Part shown: piece by piece, positions 25,466-33,121 of the stretch
Position numbering within the stretch: the first letter of the stretch is position 1
Layout: every line of letters starts with the position of its first letter
NCBI GenBank assembly: GCA_964575675.1
Contig: CAZNRY010000013.1
Coordinates: 1 to 37,117 of the forward strand
Length of the DNA stretch: 37,117 bases
Direction of reading: 5' to 3'
Source of the DNA: CAZNRY01 sp964575675
Lineage (GTDB): Bacteria > Eisenbacteria > RBG-16-71-46 > CAIMUX01 > VGJL01
Translations under genes and position numbers: made by a program
The notes under the pieces: model-generated
Seen by the model: the letters and a program-made list of their open reading frames with translations, nothing else
Databases searched by the model: none
What the model was told of the DNA's origin: nothing

Positions 25466-26704
25466 ATGAGAACCACGATTGACCTTCGGACGTCGCTCGG
25501 GATCGCCTTCGACGCCATCCGCGCCAACAAGGTCCGCGGCGCCCTGACCACTCTGGGGATCATCATCGGAATCGTGGCGGTCGTGCTGACCATGACCGCT
25601 GCCAATGGACTGCGCGACAGATTCCGCGAGAGCTTCTCGGCCGTAGGCACCGACGTCCTCTATGTCTCCCGCGTGCCCTGGGTGACCATGAACGATTTCT
25701 TTCTCTACCGCAATCGCCCCAACATCGATCTCCGGGAGGCCCGGGCTCTGGAGAAGGGGCTGCGCGGGAGGGCCCTGGTCAATCCGTCCATCGAAGGACG
25801 GCGCGACGTGAAGTACCGCTCGGAGGTCATGGAGAACGTAAGCGTCATCGGCACTACCGACAAACAGGCGCGGATGTCCAGCGCCCAACCTCAGACCGGC
25901 CGGTTCCTGATCCCCTCCGACGTCGCCTTCAAGAAGAGGGTGTGCGTGATCGGAACCGATGTGAGGGATGGGCTCTTCGGAACCGCCGATCCGATGAACA
26001 AGTCGATCAAGATCGGCCGCGCCGAGTTTCGCATCATCGGCGTGATGGAGAAGCAGGGGGGGAGCTTCTTTGACGGACCGAACTTCGACCGGCAGATCTC
26101 TGTGCCCATCAGCTCGTACGTGAGCGCCTTCAGCGGCGGCCATGGAGGCGAGGACGTGAATGTCGCGGTCAAGGCCCCGATCCAGGAGGCAATGGGAGAT
26201 CTCGAGTACGAGGTGATCGGGGAGATGCGGAAGATCCGCAGCCTCCGTCCCGCGCAACCCGACAACTTCTCCATCAACAAGCTCGACACCCTGGTGGGCA
26301 CCTTCAACAACGTCATGGGCGTGGTTCTTCTGGTGGGATTGCTGGTTACGAGCATCTCGCTGTTCGTGGGCGCGATTGGGGTCATGAACATCATGTTTGT
26401 TTCGGTCACGGAGCGCACGCGGGAGATCGGGGTCCGCAAGGCGATCGGCGCCACGCAAGGAAGCATCCTGCTCCAGTTCCTGATCGAATCGGCATCCATC
26501 TGCCTGCTCGGGGGGGTGGTCGGAATCTGCCTGGCCTGGATTCTCACCATGGTCATCAATGCGGTTTTGATGCCTGCGAGCATCTCGATCCCGATCTTGG
26601 TCGTCGCGGTTCTCGTATCGGTCACGGTCGGCGTGGTGGCGGGCGTGGCGCCGGCTTACCGGGGCGCCAGAATGGATCCCATCGAGGCATTGCGCTATGA
26701 ATAG
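25466..26704 (+). CDS. MacB-like ABC permease, first paralogue
   Basis: Inner-membrane permease of the MacB/FtsX type; 412 aa. One N-terminal helix (ALTTLGIIIGIVAVVLTM), then a large periplasmic MacB-PCD domain (about 50-280) and three C-terminal helices, starting around VVLLVGLLVTSISLFVGAIG. The conserved coupling stretch NIMFVSVTERTREIGVRKAI and the ending RMDPIEALRYE are hallmark sequences of the family. It follows the ATPase gene by 22 nt and is followed 23 nt later by a second permease of the same family, so a heterodimeric channel is likely. MacB-type pumps move substrates from the periplasm rather than across the inner membrane; candidates are peptides, lipids or antibiotics, unknown here. 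Confidence 0.93.
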   Translation: MRTTIDLRTSLGIAFDAIRANKVRGALTTLGIIIGIVAVVLTMTAANGLRDRFRESFSAVGTDVLYVSRVPWVTMNDFFLYRNRPNIDLREARALEKGLRGRALVNPSIEGRRDVKYRSEVMENVSVIGTTDKQARMSSAQPQTGRFLIPSDVAFKKRVCVIGTDVRDGLFGTADPMNKSIKIGRAEFRIIGVMEKQGGSFFDGPNFDRQISVPISSYVSAFSGGHGGEDVNVAVKAPIQEAMGDLEYEVIGEMRKIRSLRPAQPDNFSINKLDTLVGTFNNVMGVVLLVGLLVTSISLFVGAIGVMNIMFVSVTERTREIGVRKAIGATQGSILLQFLIESASICLLGGVVGICLAWILTMVINAVLMPASISIPILVVAVLVSVTVGVVAGVAPAYRGARMDPIEALRYE

Positions 26705-26727
26705 CTCCGCGATCAGACGGGTGCCGC

Positions 26728-27975
26728 ATGCTCCCCTTTGACATCCTCTCCATGTCGTGGGGGGCGCTCCTGACCAACCGGCTGAGATCGATTCTGACCT
26801 TGGTGGGGATCATTGCAGGCGTCGCCTCGATCATCGCCGTCATGACCGGAATCTCCGTCGTCCAGAGCACCATGGAAAAGGAGATGAGCGTCCTGGGCGC
26901 GCAGGTCTTCCAGGTGCAGAAATGGCCCGTCGGCGGCTTCAACTCCGATGCGCAACGCAGGAGGGCCCGGAACCGTCCGCCGATCACCCTGGAGCACGCC
27001 GCGGCCATCCGGGAGCAGGTTCCGACCGTCGATCTGGTCGGTTCCGAAATCTGGGAGTTCGGATTCAGCGCGGAATACAAGGGAGAGACCACCAACCCGA
27101 ACCTCTCGATCGTCGGCGGCACTCCCGAATACGCGCCGAACAACACCCACCCGGTCGGGATCGGGCGGAACATCTCCGAGATGGACGTACGGAGCGCCCG
27201 CAATGTGGCCGTCATCGGCTATGCCATCGGCAAGAAGCTCTTCCCGTTCATCGACCCGATCGGAAAGATCGTCCGCGTGGACGGACGCAAGTACGAGGTC
27301 GTCGGAGTGTTCGACGAGAAGAAGTCGGCCTTCGGGGGGAACTTCGACAACTACGTCCTGATCCCGGTGTCGACCTTCGTCAAGACCTACGGCATGGTGA
27401 GCAAGGACGGGTACCCGCGTTCCGTCAACATCACGGTGCGCGCGAAGACGCCGGATTTGGCCGATGACGCCATGGAGCAAACGCGCCAGGTGATGCGGCA
27501 CGAACGTCGCCTGAGACCGAACGAACCTGACAACTTCGATTTCTTCAGCAGTCAGAGTCTGATCACGCAGTTCAACAAGATGAGTCAGGGAGTCAAGATC
27601 GCGGCCTTCATCATCGGCACCATCGCCTTGATGGTCGCCGGGATCGGGATCATGAACATCATGCTCGTGGCGGTCACGGAACGGACCCGGGAGATCGGGA
27701 TCCGCAAAGCACTGGGGGCCAAGCCGCAAAGCATCCTGACCCAGTTCTTGCTCGAGGCGGTCATTCTATGCAACATCGGCGGGGTCGTCGGGGTCCTTGT
27801 AGGATTCGGACTGGGCAACCTCGTCACCGTATTCACGCAGTTCACGGCGAAGGTGCCGCTCGAATGGGCCGTGATCGGACTCTTGTTCTGCACGGTGGTG
27901 GGGGTTGTATTCGGCCTGCTGCCGGCGATTCGAGCTTCGAGGTTGCATCCGATCGATGCGCTGCGGTACGAGTGA
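26728..27975 (+). CDS. MacB-like ABC permease, second paralogue
   Basis: Inner-membrane permease of 415 aa, paralogous to the preceding one. It has the same plan: an N-terminal helix (ILTLVGIIAGVASIIAVMTG), a periplasmic MacB-PCD domain and three C-terminal helices (FIIGTIALMVAGIGIMNIML onward). It repeats the NIMLVAVTERTREIGIRKAL motif and the ending RLHPIDALRYE. The periplasmic domains of the two permeases differ much more than the membrane parts, which suggests specialised halves of a heterodimer. No clear Shine-Dalgarno precedes the ATG at 26728. It ends the adaptor-ATPase-permease-permease operon and converges on the next minus-strand operon without an obvious strong terminator. Confidence 0.93.
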   Translation: MLPFDILSMSWGALLTNRLRSILTLVGIIAGVASIIAVMTGISVVQSTMEKEMSVLGAQVFQVQKWPVGGFNSDAQRRRARNRPPITLEHAAAIREQVPTVDLVGSEIWEFGFSAEYKGETTNPNLSIVGGTPEYAPNNTHPVGIGRNISEMDVRSARNVAVIGYAIGKKLFPFIDPIGKIVRVDGRKYEVVGVFDEKKSAFGGNFDNYVLIPVSTFVKTYGMVSKDGYPRSVNITVRAKTPDLADDAMEQTRQVMRHERRLRPNEPDNFDFFSSQSLITQFNKMSQGVKIAAFIIGTIALMVAGIGIMNIMLVAVTERTREIGIRKALGAKPQSILTQFLLEAVILCNIGGVVGVLVGFGLGNLVTVFTQFTAKVPLEWAVIGLLFCTVVGVVFGLLPAIRASRLHPIDALRYE

Positions 27976-28046
27976 ACTGCGCGGGATGCCGGGTCCGCCC
28001 GCAGCTACGGATACATCAGGTCGCACGCTGAGCGAGCGGCCACCCC

Positions 28047-28847
28047 CTACTTGATCAACCTCCGCTTCATCAGATGGAGCGCGGTCACAAAGAAGACGAC
28101 TGCGGCCGTCCCGAGGTAGAGCAGACTCCATCCCCATCCGGGCGCGTACCAGCCGAGGAACGATCCCCGCACGAGAAACGAGATGTGCGTCAGCGGCAGA
28201 CACCACGCGACGATCTGCGCCCAGCCCGGGAGGATGTCGACCGGAAGGAACGTCCCGCTGAACATGAACATCGGGAAGATGAGCAGGAAGATCGGGAAGT
28301 TGAACGTATCGATGTTCGGGGTCAGCGCGGTCGCGATCAGGGCGAGCGAGGAGAAGATCACCCCGCCGAGGAACGCGAGCGGAAGAATCCAGAGCCCCGT
28401 CGGATAAGAGACGAGGCCGAATGCGGTCAGGACACCGGTCATGATCGTGCTCGCGATCAGGCTCTTGGTCGTTCCCCAGAGGAGTTCGCCCATGATGACG
28501 TCCTCGACCAAGAGCGGCGTCGCGATGATCGCATCGAACGTCTTCTGGTAGTACATCCTGACGAACGATGAGTAGGTGTTCTCGAAGAACGACCAGAACA
28601 TGATCGCGACGGCCACGACGCCGGGAGCCATGAAGTTGAGGTAGCCGATCGAGCGGCCCAGGTAGCGGAAGTCGCCGATCATCGATCCCAGGCCGAATCC
28701 GAATGCCAGCACGTAGAAGACCGGCTCGAGAAGCGGCGGGAAGAAGTTCGTCTTCCACGTCGTCAGGTAGACGTCGAAGTCGCGCCTCCAGACCTTCAGG
28801 CTTCGCGGAGAGACGTTGGCGAGGGTGCGGAAGATCGCGCGCGCCAT
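28047..28847 (-). CDS. ABC-2 type permease, NodJ/DrrB-like
   Basis: Membrane subunit of an ABC exporter; 266 aa, the usual length. An amphipathic N-terminus (RSLKVWRRDFDVYLTTWKTN) leads to six predicted helices: LEPVFYVLAFGFGLG, GVVAVAIMFWSFFE, SLIASTIMTGVLTAFGL, LAFLGGVIFSSLALIATAL, FPIFLLIFPMFMFSGTFLPV, and a last one ending in HLMKRRLIK. The motif MFMFSGTFLPVDILPGWAQ is characteristic of the ABC-2/NodJ family. It starts 3 nt after the ATPase stop, so the two form one unit. Substrate cannot be told; relatives export lipo-oligosaccharides, drugs or polysaccharides. Confidence 0.92.
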   Translation of the reverse strand: MARAIFRTLANVSPRSLKVWRRDFDVYLTTWKTNFFPPLLEPVFYVLAFGFGLGSMIGDFRYLGRSIGYLNFMAPGVVAVAIMFWSFFENTYSSFVRMYYQKTFDAIIATPLLVEDVIMGELLWGTTKSLIASTIMTGVLTAFGLVSYPTGLWILPLAFLGGVIFSSLALIATALTPNIDTFNFPIFLLIFPMFMFSGTFLPVDILPGWAQIVAWCLPLTHISFLVRGSFLGWYAPGWGWSLLYLGTAAVVFFVTALHLMKRRLIK

Positions 28848-28850
28848 CGG

Positions 28851-29771
28851 TCAGTCCCGGAGCGCCCGGCCCGCGCGTCGCAGGAAGACGTCCTCGAGCG
28901 TCGCGTGGCGGAGAAGGTGTTCCTGGTGGGGAAAGCGCTCGCCTAGGACGCGCCCACCGTCGATTCCCACCGGCAAGTAGATGTGGATCCGCTCGTCCAC
29001 GACCTCGTACTTCCAGGCGCGCTCCTCGATGAAGGCCGCAACCTCCGGCGGATAGTTCCAGATCTCGATGACCTCGCGGCCGACCTCTTGCATGATCAAC
29101 CCGGCAGGCGTCCCCTCGAGCAGGATCTTCCCCGCGTCCATCAGGATCACCCGATCGCAGAGCTGCGACGCCTCTTCCATGTAGTGCGTCGTGAGGAGAA
29201 TCGTCGTCCCCTCGGCCTTCAGGGTCCGCACGCGCTGCCAGATCAGGTGGCGCGCCTGCGGGTCGAGGCCAGTCGTCGGTTCATCGAGGATCAGGAGCCG
29301 GGGCTCGTTCAGGAGGGCGCGCGCCAGGATGAGCCGCCGCTTCATCCCTCCCGAGAGCTCCTGGATCTTCGAGCCGCGTTTCTCCTCGAGCTGCATCAGC
29401 CGCAGAAGGGCGTCGGCGCGCGCACGGGCGACGGTCCGCGGCATGTCGAAGTAGCGCGCGTAGGTCAGGAGGTTCTTCTCGACCGAGAAGTCGGGATCGA
29501 GGTTGTCTTCCTGGGGGCAGATCCCGAGATGCGTCTTCACCTCGCGGGGAGAGACGGCCACATCGAGGCCGAAGACCCTGACCGTGCCAACGGTGACCGG
29601 CGTGAAGCAGGCGACCATACGCACCGTCGTCGTCTTGCCCGCCCCGTTGGGCCCAAGGAAGCCGACGCACTCTCCGGGACCGACGGCGAAGTCGATGCCG
29701 TCGACCGCAATGGTCTCGCCGTAGCGCTTGGTCAGGGCGCGGGCTTCGATGACCGGCTCGGAAATGGTCAT
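28851..29771 (-). CDS. ABC transporter ATPase, NodI/DrrA-like
   Basis: Energises the NodJ-like permease; 306 aa. Walker A GPNGAGKTT (40-48), Q-loop region GICPQEDNLDPDFSVEKNLL, signature LSGGMKRRL (139-147), Walker B LLILDEP (159-165) with TTGLD, and H-loop TTHYMEEA are intact. The C-terminal ~80 residues (EVIEIWNYPPEVAAFIEERA onward) form the accessory domain typical of the DrrA/NodI group. The PQEDNLDPDFSVEKNLL phrase is diagnostic of NodI-like ATPases. There is no Shine-Dalgarno before the ATG; instead a -10-like TAGGCT lies 9 nt upstream, suggesting a leaderless message (promoter listed separately). Confidence 0.94.
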   Translation of the reverse strand: MTISEPVIEARALTKRYGETIAVDGIDFAVGPGECVGFLGPNGAGKTTTVRMVACFTPVTVGTVRVFGLDVAVSPREVKTHLGICPQEDNLDPDFSVEKNLLTYARYFDMPRTVARARADALLRLMQLEEKRGSKIQELSGGMKRRLILARALLNEPRLLILDEPTTGLDPQARHLIWQRVRTLKAEGTTILLTTHYMEEASQLCDRVILMDAGKILLEGTPAGLIMQEVGREVIEIWNYPPEVAAFIEERAWKYEVVDERIHIYLPVGIDGGRVLGERFPHQEHLLRHATLEDVFLRRAGRALRD

Positions 29772-29780
29772 GGAGAGGTC

Positions 29781-29810
29781 AGCCTAGTCCCCGCCCGGCG
29801 TTTGGGGCAA
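29781..29810 (-). promoter_or_regulatory. Candidate leaderless promoter for the NodIJ-like operon
   Basis: Minus strand: -35 TTGCCC (29805-29810), 18-nt spacer, -10 TAGGCT (29781-29786), then 9 nt to the ATG at 29771. Transcription would start about 3 nt before the start codon. The same TAGGCT box at nearly the same distance precedes the gene at 35498. Confidence 0.5.
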
Positions 29811-29971
29811 CAAGTGGACGGGACCGGAGAGCGGCACCAGCGGGTGGCGCAGCAATTAGGCCCAGAAGGCCGGCACGGCAGGGCTGCACCCGCCCCGCTC
29901 TCCGCTTTTGTCCCTCCTGTCCGACCGCATTCCGCCGATAGAATGGTGGGACTGGGCCACGGAGGATCAAG

Positions 29972-31057
29972 ATGCTTCACCCCCGCGCGGCGCATCGGGC
30001 GGCCCCGATCCTGTTGGTCACCCTCGCGTTTGGGACGATCGGCTGTTCCCATGAGACCGCGCCCTTTCGTGCGGTACCGGAGGAGGACGGAACCCCCGTC
30101 GCAGTCCATCTGGGAGCCGTGCTGAACGAGGATTTCACGGGCCGACAGGTCTTCCCCGCCGACAACTGGTGGAACCTCGACATCTCCTCCGCCCCGGTCG
30201 ATCCGGCCTCGGAGGATCTGATCGATTGGATCAGCGGGCGCTCCCCATCGGACCCGCTCGCGGTGCGACCTCTCCATCCCGATTTCGGACCGCCCCCGTA
30301 CGGCATGCCCTACATCGGCGTCCCGGGCGATCAGACTCTCCTCAGCATGACCTTCGTCGACTATCCCGACGAGAGCGACGTCGGCGCCCCGGGCCGCCCA
30401 CCGGGGTATCCCGTTCCCCTGGAGGCGCGCACGCTGCCCAACTACATCGAGGGGGGCGTGCCCGGCGGCGGCACGGACGGCGACCGTCACATGATCCTGA
30501 TCGACCGCGACCATTGGCTCCTCTTCGAAACCTGGGCGACGCACTGGAACGCGGCGCTCTCGCGGTGGGAGGCGGGATCGGGCGCCGCTTGGAACCTGTC
30601 GTCGAACGCGCGCAGGCCAGAGGGATGGACCTCAGCCGACGCCGCGGGCCTCGCGATCTTTCCTGGACTGATTCGCTACGACGAGGCGTTCGGCATCGGG
30701 CCGATCCGCCATGCCTTCCGCTTCACGACGCGCGCGACGAACGGCTATGTCTGGCCTGCGTCGCACGCTGCCGGCGACGACCCCGATGCCCCACCCATGG
30801 GTGCGCGCCTGCGGCTGAAAGCGAGCACGGACCTTTCCGGCTACACACCCGAGGTCCGCCGGATCTTCCAGGCGATGAAAACCTACGGCTTGATCGTCGC
30901 CGACAACGGCGCCGACATGTACATCCAGGGAACGATGGACGCGCGTTGGGACAACGACGTCCTGAACCCCGCCTTTGCGACGCTGACCGCGGACAACTTC
31001 GAGGTGATCGTGCTTGGATGGACATCGGAATCAACGGGGGTGGAGGAACCCCGGTAG
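29972..31057 (+). CDS. Uncharacterised exported lipoprotein
   Basis: Predicted lipoprotein of 361 aa; ATG preceded by GGAGG at 6 nt, and a TAGAAT -10-like box about 30 nt upstream. The signal peptide ends in a lipobox-like GTIGC (C25). The mature part is a single compact domain with strongly patterned motifs: VFPADNWWNLDISSAPVDP, HPDFG, YGMPYIGVPGD, DRHMILIDRDHWLLFETWAT, SADAAGLAIFPGLIRYDEA, IRHAFRFTTRATNGYVWPAS, PPMGARLRLKAS, and YGLIVADNGADMYIQGTMD. I recall similar proteins of unknown function in soil bacteria and some eukaryotes, but no activity. Conserved His, Asp and Trp residues hint at an enzyme or glycan-binding protein. The neighbours are an ABC exporter and a glycosyltransferase. 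Confidence 0.8.
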   Translation: MLHPRAAHRAAPILLVTLAFGTIGCSHETAPFRAVPEEDGTPVAVHLGAVLNEDFTGRQVFPADNWWNLDISSAPVDPASEDLIDWISGRSPSDPLAVRPLHPDFGPPPYGMPYIGVPGDQTLLSMTFVDYPDESDVGAPGRPPGYPVPLEARTLPNYIEGGVPGGGTDGDRHMILIDRDHWLLFETWATHWNAALSRWEAGSGAAWNLSSNARRPEGWTSADAAGLAIFPGLIRYDEAFGIGPIRHAFRFTTRATNGYVWPASHAAGDDPDAPPMGARLRLKASTDLSGYTPEVRRIFQAMKTYGLIVADNGADMYIQGTMDARWDNDVLNPAFATLTADNFEVIVLGWTSESTGVEEPR

Positions 31058-31082
31058 AGCCCGCTCAGCCTGCGCGGAGCCG

Positions 31083-31111
31083 GTCGGGCCGGAGGGTTCC
31101 TTCGGACCGAC
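31083..31111. terminator. Hairpin between convergent genes
   Basis: GTCGGGCCGGAG (31083-31094) pairs with CTTCGGACCGAC (31100-31111) over a 5-nt loop: 12 positions with one mismatch and one G-U pair. It sits in the 84-nt gap between the lipoprotein stop and the stop of the converging glycosyltransferase gene, so it could terminate both. There is no T-tract. Confidence 0.4.
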
Positions 31112-31141
31112 CAGCTCCTCGCGGACCAAAGACGGTCCCGT

Positions 31142-32737
31142 TCAGCGCTGCTCCTCAGGCCGATAGCGATACAGGATCAACGCACCCGGCTCGGGCGTAT
31201 CCTCCGCCGTCCATCGCGCGAGCAGGTTCACCCGATGGACTTCATCATCTCGATAGAGGGTGATCTCCCCAGCGGGCCGGTTCTCGGGCCGAACCCAGAA
31301 TCGAAAGATCCGCGACTCATACCGGCCGCTGATCCACTCGGGCCGGCCGTATACGTATTGATCGAAGATGTACCCGATGCCCTTCTCGCGCAGGTACTCG
31401 ACGACGCGCCCGGCGCGCAGAGCGTCCTGATAGCGATAGTTGTTGATCAATCCGTCCAGGTTGACGGTCCGTCGATCGCTGAAGTAAGCGAAGACCCCGG
31501 CATCGGCCATCCCGTAGACCGCATCGACCGGTAGATCGTCACGCGCCCAAAGAGCGACCTCCCGCGCCGCGGCCAAGTGCCGCTCGTTTCGGGCGCGGAG
31601 GGAGAGGGCCTGCACGCCGGCCGCGCCGGTCAGACCGATCACGAGAACCGCCCAGAGGACGGCGGAGTTGCGGCCGATCGCAAGAGCATCGAAGACGCGG
31701 TGCGCCATCCACGGGATCCCGATCAGGCCGATCGGAATCAGGATTCCGAAGTGCCATCGATCGACGCCCCATGCCATGAAGAGAACCGTGTAGATCATGT
31801 GCAGAATCCCGGCCAGACCGAAGAGGCCGAGGACGTGGACAATCCGCGACGCCCCCCGCCGGAACGAAGCTGCGAAGAAGATCGCACCAAGCAGAAGGAG
31901 GATCGTGAAATCCGGGAACTGCCGCAGGTACTCGAGATGAGGCCGCGGATGAGGGAATGAAGACTTGATCGCCCCGGAGACCGGCTGCAGGCGCCCGAAT
32001 GTGGACCAGTTCCAAATTAGGTACGGCGCGACAACGAGGGTCGTCAAGGCGAGCGGCCACAGATTCGACCACAGTCGCGACGCGATCCCGCCGCGGAAGT
32101 CGTCCCATGCTCGCCCATTCTTGATCAAGTCCATTCGCTGGGCGGCGCGAAGGAATCCGAAGAGGACGATCGCGATCAATAGGAAGATCGAATCGAGCCT
32201 CGCGAGAGCCCCGAGACCCAGCAGGACGCCCAGGCCGGCCTTCGCGGCCGTGGTCAGGACGCCCGGCCGAAGGAGAAGGCCGATCGTCAGCAGGTAGAGC
32301 AGGAGGATCAGCCCCGTCTCGAGCAGGTTGATCGTTTGACCGAAGAAGCGCGGCCAGGCGAAGAGGAGCATCCCCGCCGCGGCCGTCCAGCAATCGCATT
32401 CGCGCACGAGGATCCGCCGCAGCGCAAGAAGGGAGCAGATTCCCAAAACCATCGACAGACCGAGGGCCAGCGTGAGGCCCGCCCCGGGGCGAGATCCGGC
32501 GATCGCCTGCGTCGGCACGAGGAGAAGCATCCAGAGCGGATGGTATCCGTTCGTCGCTTCAACGCCGTCGAAACTCGATCCAAGTCCACGCGCGACATTC
32601 CGCGCGACCTGGAGGTAATAGAAGGAATCGTCGAGCAATCCGTTCACGGTCTTCGGGACGGGAAGGAAGAAACAGAGAACGATGTAATAGGCCGCGTAGG
32701 CGACGAGGAGGATCCATGTCAGCTTGCGATAGGTCAC
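31142..32737 (-). CDS. GT-C membrane glycosyltransferase (ArnT/PMT-like)
   Basis: Polytopic inner-membrane protein of 531 aa, predicted to transfer a sugar from a polyprenyl-phosphate donor. I start at GTG 32737 (MTYRKLTWILLVAYAAYYIV), with GGGGA 8 nt upstream, since it leads directly into the first membrane helix. The reading frame stays open for another 1.5 kb upstream but that part is antisense to threonine synthase and is not protein-like. The first loop has the acidic pair LLDDSFYYLQVARNVARGLG (D36, D37) and then EATNGYHPLWM (62-70), a signature shared by many uncharacterised GT-C proteins. About ten helices follow, and the soluble end (VFAYFSDRRTVNLDGLINNY ... YGRPEW) is typical of the same group. 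It is a lone gene, without the TPR tail of the other two enzymes. Confidence 0.82.
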   Translation of the reverse strand: MTYRKLTWILLVAYAAYYIVLCFFLPVPKTVNGLLDDSFYYLQVARNVARGLGSSFDGVEATNGYHPLWMLLLVPTQAIAGSRPGAGLTLALGLSMVLGICSLLALRRILVRECDCWTAAAGMLLFAWPRFFGQTINLLETGLILLLYLLTIGLLLRPGVLTTAAKAGLGVLLGLGALARLDSIFLLIAIVLFGFLRAAQRMDLIKNGRAWDDFRGGIASRLWSNLWPLALTTLVVAPYLIWNWSTFGRLQPVSGAIKSSFPHPRPHLEYLRQFPDFTILLLLGAIFFAASFRRGASRIVHVLGLFGLAGILHMIYTVLFMAWGVDRWHFGILIPIGLIGIPWMAHRVFDALAIGRNSAVLWAVLVIGLTGAAGVQALSLRARNERHLAAAREVALWARDDLPVDAVYGMADAGVFAYFSDRRTVNLDGLINNYRYQDALRAGRVVEYLREKGIGYIFDQYVYGRPEWISGRYESRIFRFWVRPENRPAGEITLYRDDEVHRVNLLARWTAEDTPEPGALILYRYRPEEQR

Positions 32738-32946
32738 GCCGATCGTCCCCGTGATGCTGCCCAAGCTCGGGCGGCGGCCACGCGGCGATGCGGCCCGGCG
32801 GCCCACCGCCCCGCGCGGCGGAATCGTCTGCGCGCGAGTATGCCCGCGGGCGGAGCGCGTGGCAAGGCGAAGTGAGGTCGGCGAGAAGGGAGATACTGTG
32901 GAGTCTGGCGCGCAAGGGCGCGGAACCGCTACGGAAGCGAAGCAAT

Positions 32947-33071
32947 CTGGACCAGTTTGACTTCGGCTGAGAAGCGAGCCCGCGCGCCGCGAGGTCCGGC
33001 GCCCCGGGGAGAAAGCCCTAGCCGAGTGGATGCGCGAGGCGAGCTTCTCAAGTCTGCTCAAACTGGTCCAG
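32947..33071. repeat. Palindromic intergenic element, copy 1 (125 bp, MITE- or REP-like)
   Basis: The ends are perfect 14-bp inverted repeats: CTGGACCAGTTTGA (32947-32960) and TCAAACTGGTCCAG (33058-33071). Inside are further inverted arms TGAGAAGC (32968-32975) and GCTTCTCA (33043-33050) and a GC-rich centre. A 110-nt part (32961-33070) recurs in direct orientation at 34335-34444, about 90% identical. It does not code for protein. A small non-autonomous mobile element or a structured RNA or DNA element fits best. Confidence 0.75.
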
Positions 33072-33108
33072 CGAGGCTCACCATGATGTGACCTACCCCG
33101 GGATCTGC

Positions 33109-33121
33109 TACCCTCGCCCCC
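33109..33121 (+). promoter_or_regulatory. Candidate leaderless -10 box of thrC
   Basis: TACCCT (33109-33114) lies 7 nt before the GTG start of thrC, which would put the transcription start at or next to the start codon. No Shine-Dalgarno is present. A weak -35 (GTGACC) is 15 nt upstream. Confidence 0.35.

Larger units (their letters stand above)
32738..33121. other. Divergent intergenic region containing repeat copy 1
   Basis: This 384-nt stretch separates the glycosyltransferase (minus) from threonine synthase (plus). It contains the palindromic repeat (32947-33071) and the thrC promoter candidate. The part 32738-32946 is very GC-rich with no recognisable gene. Confidence 0.5.

Noticed and set aside
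27976..28046. Possible terminator between the MacB-like and NodJ-like genes
   Set aside because: Only a bulged stem of about 7 bp with a large loop can be drawn; not convincing.
28983..30125. 380-codon plus-strand frame opposite the NodI-like ATPase
   Set aside because: The minus strand encodes all ABC ATPase motifs; the plus translation is Asp/Arg/Glu-rich shadow.
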